Shown piece by piece: positions 55,808-64,000 of a stretch of DNA of 64,000 nt; position 1 is the stretch's first letter; every line of letters begins with the position of its first letter. Origin of the DNA: Delphinapterus leucas (Eukaryota > Chordata > Mammalia > Artiodactyla > Monodontidae); contig NW_022098002.1 in the NCBI RefSeq assembly GCF_002288925.2, forward strand, positions 919,741 to 983,740, in the 5' to 3' direction. Below the pieces are notes generated by a model. The model ran no database searches, had not been told where the DNA came from, and worked only from the letters and a program-made list of their open reading frames with translations. The translations under genes and the position numbers were made by a program.

Positions 55808-56247
55808 AGAGCATGAATGGATGAACGGATAAACAGAATGTGTTCTGTCCAGACAGTGGAATATTATTCAGTCTTGAAAAGGAAGGAAATGCTGACACCT
55901 GCTACAACATGACTGAACCTTGAGGGCGTGATGCTCAGTGAAATAAGCCAGTCGCAAAAGGGACAAATAGGGTCGGATTCCACTTATATGAGGCACCCAG
56001 AGCAGCCAAATTCACAGAGACAGAGAGTAGAATGATGGGTGCCAGGGGCTGGGGGAGGGAAAATATGAGAGGTACGCATGTAACGAGTAGATTTCAGTTT
56101 TGCAACATGAAAATGTTCTAGAGGCGGATGGTGGTGATGGTTGCATGACAGTGTCGACATGCTTAATGTTACTGAGCCGTGCACTTAAAAATTGTTAAAG
56201 TGGTACACTTTATGTTATGTGTAGTTTAACTGCGATTTTAAAAGGGT
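55808..56247 (+). mobile_element. L1MB/MC-like 3' end
   Basis: 'GTGGAATATTATTCAGTCTT' (55857), 'GATGCTCAGTGAAATAAGCC' (55931), 'GAATGATGGGTGCCAGGGGC', 'AGATTTCAGTTTTGCAACAT', 'GATGGTGGTGATGGTTGCAT' (56128), 'CACTTAAAAATTGTTAAAGT' and 'TTATGTTATGTGTAGTTTAA' follow an L1MB/MC 3' terminus in order. Confidence 0.85.
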
Positions 56248-56279
56248 TAAGATAGTTTTTTAAAAAGTGAACCTGGGGA

Positions 56280-57252
56280 AACCCCAGAGGCATCCTTGCT
56301 GACATCAGTAGGACGTCCACCATCATCACAACCATTAACACAGTACTGGTGATGCTAGCCCAAACAGTTAGATATGACAAAGAAATTAGATGCATAAACA
56401 TTGAGAGGAGGTGAACCTCTTACTGTTGATTCATGGTATTACTACAACTAGGAAACCATAAGAGAATTAACCAAAACTACTACTATAAACAAGACTTCTA
56501 CAAGAGGAAGGTCGAAACAAGGTCAACATTAGACTCTACCATGCCTTTGTTCAGCTTAGGAAAATGTGTCCCATCCCAGTAGAAAGGGTACCTCTTTCTT
56601 GTCATGGGGTCGTAGCCCCATGAGCATGCTGCCTGGCCAGGAAAGGGCAAGCTGAGCTCCAGCCCCATGCCCGCCTCAGCTGGAGGCCTTGTGCAATGAC
56701 AAGGTACACAAATGCACACTCTCAGTAGTAAGACAGAAAATTAACACGTAGAAATCAACAGCTTCACACAAACAAACAACTCTCCTTCAAAAGATGGGGA
56801 ACGCAACACCGTTTACAAGATCAGTAAGAGAAAAAACATCTAGGAAAAACTTAACAAGAAACGTGTAAACCTTCAGAATAAAACTTCAAAATGCTCCTGA
56901 AGGATACAAAGGTGGAATTTTTAAATGGAAGAACATACCATGTTCTTGACAGGAAGACTCAACATCAAAAGATGCCAACTCTCTCTACATTCATTTAATT
57001 AAATATGAATACCATCTCAATTTTTTAAAGGGCATTTTTCTGGAACTAGACAAGCAATTCTAAAGTCTATATGAAAAAAAGGAAAGAGAACCAAGAAAAT
57101 TCTGAGAAGAAAAATGAGGGAATTATTATTAATTTTCTTGGATGTGGTAACGACGTGATGATTATGTAAGAAAACGTCTTCCTTTCGGGAGTGGCATGCT
57201 GACATGCTGTCTGCACCTTCTGTGTGTATGCACGGGCTCACACACATCTGTG

Positions 57253-57287
<35 letters not shown>

Positions 57288-57400
57288 CTAGGGCAAAGGT
57301 GGTAACTGCTATCAATTGTTGAATTTAGAGGGTGGATACATAGGTGATCATAAGTGAATAAATAGGTGATTTATTCATTCATAATAAAAAGCTGAAAAAA
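56280..57400 (+). mobile_element. L1ME-like ORF2 part and 3' UTR
   Basis: 56330-56500 resembles the RT region (AACACAGTACTGGTGATGCT...), 56730-57110 a later ORF2 part ending TTCTGAGAAGAAAAATGAGG. Then a 3' UTR: 'TTGGATGTGGTAACGACGTG' (57139), 'GATGATTATGTAAGAAAACG' (57157), 'TAGGTGATTTATTCATTCAT' and 'AATAAAAAGCTGAAAAAAGG'. A (CA)n run sits inside the 3' UTR. Non-functional. Confidence 0.65.
57254..57286. repeat. (CA)n microsatellite
   Basis: An uninterrupted run of about 16 CA dinucleotides within the L1ME-like 3' UTR. The length makes it likely to vary between individuals. Confidence 0.97.
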
Positions 57401-57404
57401 GGTA

Positions 57405-58080
57405 CACCATAAACAAAGTCAAATGACAAACTGGGAAAAGCTATTCATAACTTATATCACAGACAAGCGTTCGCCTTCCTCAAAAACCCCCGAGATCGAC
57501 AACACGGAGGCTGGGATGGCAGGGGTGGGGATTCCACACCCATCACAATTACAGATGTGCCTACTTTGGGCCTGACCACCTGACGTCTGGGAATTTAGCC
57601 TGTGATGGTCCTCACACACACACGACAGATTCCAAGTCGATCCACTGAATCATTGTTTGTTCTAGTAGAAGGTTGACAACACCACAAGCATCCCGCCATG
57701 CGGGGTTAAATGACCTCAGCACGTCCACCCACAGAACAGCAGGCGCCTCTGGAAAAGAAGCTCCCTGGGCACTAAGCAGAGATCCGCGAGATACAGTATT
57801 AGGGGAAAACTGAGGTGTTTGGGGGTTAAAAAGGAAGAAAAATAAGAACATATTTTTATTTGTTTATATTTCCACAGTGACATACCAGAAGGACACAGCA
57901 TGCACATCCTCCCCCAGATACACACACAAACCTAATCAAAGGAGCTGCACTACAGCTGGGGTTTGGGAACGGGAGGCCAGTGACCCAGGCGGGAGGAAGA
58001 CGTCTCAACGTCTGCCTTTTTACATCGTTTTTCTACGTAAACCATGTGCATGGATCACCTATTCCAACAATAAAATTCAA
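57405..58080 (+). mobile_element. further old LINE-1 fragment
   Basis: 'ACCATAAACAAAGTCAAATG' then 'ACAAACTGGGAAAAGC' and 'TAACTTATATCACAGACAAG' (57405-57470) follow the ORF2 C-terminal region. 57590-57720 ('TGGGAATTTAGCCTGTGATG', 'GGGGTTAAATGACCTCAGC') resembles the following L1ME 3' part. Right end uncertain. Confidence 0.5.
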
Positions 58081-59650
58081 AAGAAAAAGAAAATCATCCT
58101 TAAGAACTTCTGAATTCTAGATAAGGATTTCCTAAGTGTTGGCGAGACAATGTGAAGATTCTTCTATGAGTCATCTGGCCAACACCTTGATTCCTGACCG
58201 CCTCTGTGACCTCGGTCACCTCCTTCAAATTGTGCCAAATAGGGAGCCCGCTGCTCAGCTGGTGAGCCGGGTCCCTGTGCAGAAATAACCTCGACAATCC
58301 AGAGCAAGAAAACCCTTTCCCTCGGTGACGAGAAGCGTGGCATTTGCTCTAAACTCTCCATCAGCTCTCCCCCAGTCTCTGCTTGTATAGACACAGCCCG
58401 GCTTCTCCCAGGGGCCTCGGTCCTTTCCAGATAATTCCTAAACAAATATGGAGGCGAGACAATCAAAGAGCAAGAGCCTGGTGGCGATCAGGGAGGGCAG
58501 GGAGAGTCGCTGCCCCTCGTGGTCTCGTCCAAGACACCAGCACGAAACACGTCGCCACCCTACTGAGCCACCCGGATGCCAGGAGCCCACACGTGCTGAT
58601 TCTGTCCTTTCCAGTCTCTTCGTAAGAGAGAAAAGCCAGAGAATGTGAAGGGCCTGTGCTACGTGCGTGGAGTGCGGGCCCACCGGAAAGCCTAACCCTC
58701 TCCCAGAAGCCACCTGCTCAGGGTGAAGACAGAATATTTTGCAGAGCGTAGCTGCCTGTCGGGAGGACATCCCTGGGCTGCCCAGGAGGAGATGGGGGAC
58801 AGAGGCTCAGGCAGCACTCCCATCCTGACACCCCTCGGTGGCTCCCCTGCAGGTAAAGTCAGCTCGGAGGAGAAAAGCATTCATTAAAAGCCTACGCAGC
58901 CCGAAGGTCCGGGCGAGGGAGGCGATGCATTTCGTGGGCCACCTGCAGGGGGACAGCCAAGGGTTTAGAGACGTCAGGAAAGCTCTCGGGTCTCCCCGAC
59001 AGTCGACCTGGGCCGCTGCTCAGGCCAGCAGGACAGGCCCAGCGCCCGATGAGTGCCCTGTGTCCCCAGCGCCCTACTCACCTACCCAGGGCCAGGCCAG
59101 CTGGGGGTGACAGCCGCCGTCACAGCCTGGCGCCCCCAGGGACAAAGCCACCTCAATTTATCTTCCTAAATCCTCGGCCTTTCTCCACCCCCAACAACTT
59201 TAGCTCTTTCTGTTTTCATTTTACACAATAAAATTACACAGGGCAATACGATATTCAAATACAGAAAACTAGAGATTTGGGGTTTTCCCGAGTAGGGTAA
59301 TGTCAGTGTCAACTCATCACTCAGAGCCCCTCTGGAGAGAACTGCAGGCTGTAGGGGGCCTCCCAGCCCAGCGCCCTCCTGACCTCTGCTCACCTGACCC
59401 ATCAAGGCCCTGGATTGTTCTCCCGGAGAATTGGAGAGAACAGTGCTGCTGGCTCTAGCTAGTGACCAGCAGCACCAAACCCACGGAAGCAGGCGGGTGG
59501 GTGAGCTCAGCCCCGGGCCTTGGCTCGGGCCACAGCGTCTGCGCCCTCCCCGGGTGTCCCGGAGTGACCACTTTCTCCCAGGACATGTAAATACAGCTCT
59601 TTGTGACCAGAGGAGGATGACAAGGTCAGGACCAGGGAGAGACCCCACTC
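58081..59650. other. unassigned sequence
   Basis: GC-moderate. Frames of 60-160 residues on both strands have no family resemblance. No transposon recognised. Confidence 0.35.
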
Positions 59651-59659
59651 AGAGCATTC

Positions 59660-59863
59660 TTTTTTTTTTTTGTGGTACGCGGGCCTCTCACTGCTGTGGC
59701 CTCTCCCGTTGTGGAGCACAGGCTCCGGACGCGCAGGCCCAGCGGCCATGGCTCACGGGCCCAGCCGCTCCGCAGCATGTGGGATCTTCCCGGACCGGAG
59801 CACGAACCCGTGTCCCCTGCATCGGCAGGCGGACTCTCAACCACTGCGCCACCGGGGAAGCCC
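59660..59863 (-). mobile_element. CHR-type SINE, antisense, with target duplication
   Basis: T-tract, GTGGTACGCGGGCCTCTCAC, the body with 'GATCTTCCCGGACCGGAGCA' and a CGCCACCGGGGAAGCCC end. AGAGCATTCTT is present at 59651-59661 and again at 59864-59874. Little diverged from the other young CHR copies, so a recent insertion. Confidence 0.96.
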
Positions 59864-59874
59864 AGAGCATTCTT

Positions 59875-61109
59875 GATAAAAGAGCAAACCTTGGGGACGC
59901 AGGGCTGTGCACGTCTCCCCATCACCCTCCTTCCTGCTGTGGCAGCAGTGCCCTCAGAGCCCCCTTCTGATTCATAGTTCATATTCCTAAATTTGAGGTA
60001 GCAGCCACGCGAGTCTGTGCTTCAGAATTACCGAGTTCCGACACGTCTGCCCCTGTTTCCCTTCCTTTCCTGACACATAAAGCGAGAGAGTCTCTGGTGA
60101 CGCCCTGGTTCAGGGTTTGCATCAGCCAGACTGAGGGTGAGGGTGTGCGTGCCGCGTGTGTCGGTGGGTGGTGTGTGCGTGTGTGTGAGAGTGCTGAGCT
60201 GGGGGTGAGCACGTGTGTGTGTGAGCGTGTGTGGGGGTCAGAGACGGAGACAGAGCACCTCTTGGGTGGCAGGGTCACATGTTGAATCACTGGTGAACTG
60301 AAGCCAAGCAATTCAAAGGAAGAATTTCTTTTTTCATTGACTCACGAAAGGCTTAATAGCTCTGGCAGAAACTCCCCCAAATTTTTACCTTTGGGCAGAC
60401 ACGGCCCAGCACCAGACAAGATGTTTCCGCCCCAAAGCATCTGGCAGGAAGTCAGGAGCAAGGAAGTCAAGTGGCTGAGACCGTCGCCTGGCCTCGTGGT
60501 GGCCAGCCTCTGCTCCCGTGGGCGCCGGACACAGTCTCTGCGTACCCGGCGACAGCGCTCAACTCACCTGGCCGCAGGGTTACGTCCCAGGAAGGAATTT
60601 GTGAGCTAGTGTAAAGCCACCTTTGCGGAAACAGCACGTGCTGTAGACTTCACAGAAAAATCCACACATACCCTAGAGCTACCTCCTCTGTAGAGAACCT
60701 TCCGTGCTCAGAACACCCTGATAATCCTTCCTGTGAGATACCGACACACAGAGCGTGTTTTGTCATTAAGTTCAGAGGACAGGTGTGTAATGTTCCGGAG
60801 CACCTGCCAATACACAACGTGAAATGGAGAAGCGAGGCCCTTTCCAGACATGTGCCCCCAAAGTACGCGTGCCCGAATCACCTGGATAAAGCGCAGACAC
60901 ACGTGCCACTCGACGAAGCTGACGAACAGTCGGAATTCACCACCTCAATCTGCGCGTGTTGCTGGTTCCCCGAATGATCGAAAACAAAAATTCTTCCAAA
61001 AACTAAGCTACAAGTGTGAGCTACCTACTGTCTGCCAAAGAGTCACCTGCCACTTCTTTACGGCCAGGCTCTGAGGACAGGCGACCACGAGGCCAGACCT
61101 GCCCTGTGA
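59875..61109. other. unassigned sequence with GT-rich run
   Basis: Holds the GT-rich run at 60134-60237 (separate entry). No gene or transposon recognised elsewhere. Confidence 0.35.
60134..60237. repeat. GT-rich imperfect microsatellite
   Basis: Blocks of GTGTGCGTGTGTGTGAGAG and ACGTGTGTGTGTGAGCGTG separated by GC-containing interruptions. It reads as a degenerate GT/GC/GA repeat. Confidence 0.85.
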
Positions 61110-61480
61110 CGACGACAATGGGTGACACAGGCCACTTGTCCTACACTCCTGCCTCAAGCCAGACACTGTCCCATGTGCTTTATCACCACTTTCACGTAAT
61201 TCCCAACAACTGAATTACAGTTGAATTGCAGTCAACTCCATTCAGAACCCCTCTGTCCCAAACATTGCCAGCAATCCCAGCCACCGGTCAGGGCGAATCT
61301 GGGCTCCGAGGGCACATCTGAGACCTGGGGGCTGAACTATCACCATTTCCTCATAAGTGCAGGAGCCTCTTTCAATAGGGACAGAAGCCCGTCACACTTA
61401 TGCTGTCGCCTTGTGGCTGGCACAGCACCTGGCACGGGCTACGTGTCGAATAATAACGTTTTCGTGCTTTCCTTCCGTGC
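61110..61480. repeat. possible MIR/L2 debris
   Basis: 'AAGCCAGACACTGTCCCATG' with 'TGCTTTATCACC' (61156) resembles 'tgccaggcactgtgctaggtgctttacatac'. 'GGCTGGCACAGCACCTGGCA' (61415) resembles the L2/MIR 'cagtgcctggcacatagta' end. Both are short. Confidence 0.4.
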
Positions 61481-62864
61481 GGAGATGGCCAGTACCAAGC
61501 CTTGAGTACTTGCCATCAAGTCCCTCGAAAGCCCACTTGGGGGCACTGTTTCAGAGTCACGGTCGTTATCCACCTGTGCAGGTGACACTGTCTCATGAGA
61601 AATGCACAGGGGAGAGAAAAGCCGCAGTGTTTCAACCACAGTAATTAACAGACGGCCCAAATTCCGCTGTGCTCAGCGGGGTTCAAAGAGCCTGAAATAC
61701 CTGTGTTTGGTAACTGAGGCTGAGATGACTATCAATGCTGGGTGCAAAGCAAGATCAAAAGAGCCCCCAGAGTTTCTCTGTCTTTTGGCAACTCTAGGCC
61801 CCATTCTTCTTTGCATCGCCCACTCTCAGTGCCCATTCACAGTCAGGGTTTGACAAGCGCTTCTTGCAAAATCACAGGGCACAGCACTTCCATGTCGGCA
61901 CCTAAACACCAGGAAACCATCCCCCAACAGAATAGACAGACGACAGGAAAGAGGGCTCTGGTCCCATCGTGGGCGGCCTCTTTCCACGTGGAACCAGAGC
62001 CCATGCACCGGCTGCCCCGTATCCACCCCAGATGCACCCCGTGTAGTCTGGGCCCCGTCCAGCCTCTACAGAAGTGTTTCCCAAGACGGAACCCAGAGAA
62101 CAGTGGTCTGGGAGATAATTCCAGCTGGTCAACCTGTGTGGGGCACACACGCACTTCATGGGATTTCAAAATGTGCTTTAGCAGCTAAAGGTTCTGAGAA
62201 GGCCTGCGGAGGAGAAACAAGCTTGACTCTGCACAGAATTTCCCAAGTCGACCCAACCGCACGATCCAGGTGACTAGTGATCTGCGGAACTCACTTTAGG
62301 GACGGTGCCCAATGGGAAGAGTTTCATCATCTCACTCTGGAGAAGTGACAGGACAAGCCGTCCTTGTCATGAAAATGTGAAAAGGACACCAGAAAGGGAT
62401 CCCTTACTTGAAGTGGTTTCTCCCAACATGGCTCCGAAGGCCAAAAACACCATCTCCAAGTGAAATAATTCACTGCTTCTAGGACACTGAAGACCCTCAT
62501 GTTCAACAGCTGGACGCTGACAACCTTCGTTCTTTGGTACATGCCAACACACGGCCACTGGTGACAGCAGATGAGGTCGACACCGGTGCCAGTCGTAGCC
62601 AGAAACGTGGGGGGCTTGACAAGCAACTTTCCTGACAGCGGTACGAAGACGAGACAGAAGAGAGATTGCTGCTTCAAGGGAGAGAAGGGAAAAGAGCTGT
62701 TTTCAAAGTCTGGCATCTTTATTAAGAAAACATTATATAAATGCAGATAATTTTTAAAATGTGAATTATCTTTGCTTTGATAAGACCAAAAATTAAATGA
62801 CTAGATCATAGTCATTACCCAGAATCCACAGCTCTTAAAAATGCCCGTTGGTTTTACCAATATA
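61481..62864. other. unassigned sequence
   Basis: No gene or transposon recognised. A 148-residue frame (61742-62188) and a 129-residue minus frame (62327-62716) have no family resemblance. Confidence 0.35.
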
Positions 62865-63396
62865 CAGTCGAATCTCATCATTCACGGAGTCCATATCTGC
62901 GAATTCTCCTACTCACTAACATTTATCTGTGGCCCCAGATCAATACTCTCAGTGTTTCCACAGCCATTCATGGGCGTGCACAGGGCAGTAAAGAACTTGA
63001 GTTGTCTTTTCGTGGCCTTGGTAGTGGCCCATTTCCACTTTTCTGTGCTGCTTACGGTGGTCCCCAAGCAGGGTGATGAATGCCGTCTCGTCTCCTAAGG
63101 GCAAGAAGGCCGCGACGTTCCTCAGCTGCGTGTATTGGATGAGCTTCATCCAGGTCTGAGTCACAGTGCTGTGGGCTATGAGCTCAGCATTAAAGACTCA
63201 ACGATGAGTATTAAATAAGGTGTCTCTGAACAGAAGCTCACGTAAAACAAGGTCAGTTGATGAAAATGTTGTGACCAGAGGCTCACAGAAGCCTGACCCT
63301 GTGTTTCCCCAGGAGCCCCGGTCAGTGTCTCCGGTTCAGAGTCCATGGCGGCGACGTTCCAGAGCTGAATATCACTGATGAAGAGAATGGACCCTG
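62865..63396 (+). mobile_element. Tigger (pogo-like) DNA transposon relic
   Basis: Left end CAGTCGAATCTCATCATTCACGG after TATA; right end ACTGATGAAGAGAATGGACCCTG is its imperfect inverted copy. Internal text follows Tigger: 'TCCATATCTGCGAATTCTCC', 'CCATTCATGGGCGTGCACAG', 'ATGAGTATTAAATAAGGTGT' and 'ATGTTGTGACCAGAGGCTCA'. It is an internally deleted copy, about 530 bp, with an N-terminal transposase scrap. The exact subfamily is uncertain. Confidence 0.85.
63129..63221 (+). pseudogene. Tigger transposase HTH fragment
   Basis: An in-frame stretch reads VLDELHPGLSHSAVGYELS followed by IKDSTMSIK and a stop at about 63219. This corresponds to the CENP-B/pogo-type helix-turn-helix (pattern VLDKL..G.SYSAVGREF.V.ESTI.IK), which binds the transposon ends. 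The upstream part (63090-63128) has lost frame. Nothing of the DDE catalytic domain is present, so it has no activity. Confidence 0.8.
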
Positions 63397-64000
63397 ACAT
63401 ATCTGGGGAGCAGGGAGAAAAGTTTCCTTCAAGAAAAGGTCTCAGACGTTGAGCAGGATTTACTTCTGAAGGTGAGCGCGCTGCCAGGAGCCCACCTCCA
63501 ACCTGGTGGTGAGCCCTGGATGGTCAGCCGCTGGGTGCCCTCTGGTCCTGCACGGCAGAGGACGCAGGGCAGCGTGCCGTCTGAGGGCGTCCGTGGCCAG
63601 CCTGCTGACTCAGCCCCAAGCGAGACTCCCTCGTTCCTTCAGAGCTTTCTCTTGATGGCTGGCAGAAGCCCTAAAAGGCAACACTTCACTCACGTCTCAG
63701 GTCTGCTGCTCGAAACTGTCGTTCCTGTCTGGCTCATTTTAAGTCGAGATCCACTGAATTTGAAACATCATGATAATCAGGGGCAACTGTGGCTTCAAAC
63801 AGCCTGAAAAGATCTGATGATGTCATCAGACTGGTTTTCAGACATTGTAACCTCGCCCTCTTCTCTAAAGGAGAATCCAGGAGGTTGTCGCTTGATGGGG
63901 CCGTGTTACTATGTCTGCAGCCGGTGTGGCTGCCCTGACTGCACCCTGCGCCTGCTGACCTAGAGGAGCCATTCGGTCCACGGGAAGAAGCTGCTGTGGC
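63397..64000. other. unassigned sequence
   Basis: No gene or repeat recognised. A 111-residue plus-strand frame (63472-63807) shows no family resemblance. The window ends here. Confidence 0.35.

Noticed and set aside
1..64000. Bacterial, phage or plasmid content, operons, riboswitches or replication origins
   Set aside because: Base composition, repeat families and absence of long coding frames identify mammalian nuclear DNA; no prokaryotic signature was seen.

Overview
This window is mammalian nuclear DNA, almost certainly from a cetacean (whale or dolphin). The best evidence is a set of CHR-type SINEs: tRNA-related, beginning GGGCTTCCCTGGTGGCGCAG, with pol III A-box and B-box motifs, A-rich tails and in several cases perfect target-site duplications. 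This family is typical of cetaceans and their close relatives. The rest of the repeat content is ordinary placental-mammal material: L1, HAL1, L2 and MIR relics, MaLR-type LTRs and a Tigger DNA transposon. The species assignment is inferred from family knowledge, not from a database search.

Layout. 1-765 is a HAL1/L1 ORF1 relic and 1305-1558 is an MLT1A-like LTR. 4151-4520 is an eight-copy 46-bp minisatellite in which every unit carries CACGTG. About 5160-6010 is a strongly CpG-rich stretch, the best promoter candidate here. 7858-9100 is antisense L2. 9977-10990 holds two inverted CHR SINEs. 13045-13685 is sense L2 broken by a palindromic tandem array. 14250-14700 is an L1 5'-region relic. 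16600-20100 and 23900-24620 are GC-rich non-repeat DNA, and 20385-22075 is a cluster of old LINE-1 pieces. 25615-25698 looks like an exon by splice signals. 27960-28312 is a second MaLR LTR, and 29647-30007 is a SINE with a 16-bp target duplication.

31711-38407 is the dominant feature: an old, inactivated but structurally near-complete LINE-1 on the minus strand. It has 3' UTR, broken ORF2, broken ORF1, a 5' UTR with two ~395-bp monomers, and a decayed target duplication on both sides. 40316-41316 holds an L1 3' end and two tail-to-tail SINEs. 42550-44540 holds LINE, L2 and MIR relics plus two perfect tandem duplications (80 bp x2, 37 bp x3). 46180-48610 holds HAL1 and L1 in opposite orientation with a SINE inserted. 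50306-50574 is another SINE, 55808-58080 is a compound of L1 3' parts, 59660-59863 is a SINE, and 62865-63396 is a Tigger relic with a recognisable piece of its DNA-binding domain.

Genes. No protein-coding gene, rRNA, functional tRNA or CRISPR array can be supported. The longer open frames lie in GC-rich DNA or tandem repeats and resemble no family I recognise, or they are fragments of LINE-1 proteins. The window is best read as intergenic or deep intronic DNA with one or two CpG-rich segments and one exon-like segment. I found no convincing undescribed biological system. The most interesting items are the E-box minisatellite beside the CpG island, the near-complete L1 with a monomeric 5' UTR, and the set of perfect local duplications.
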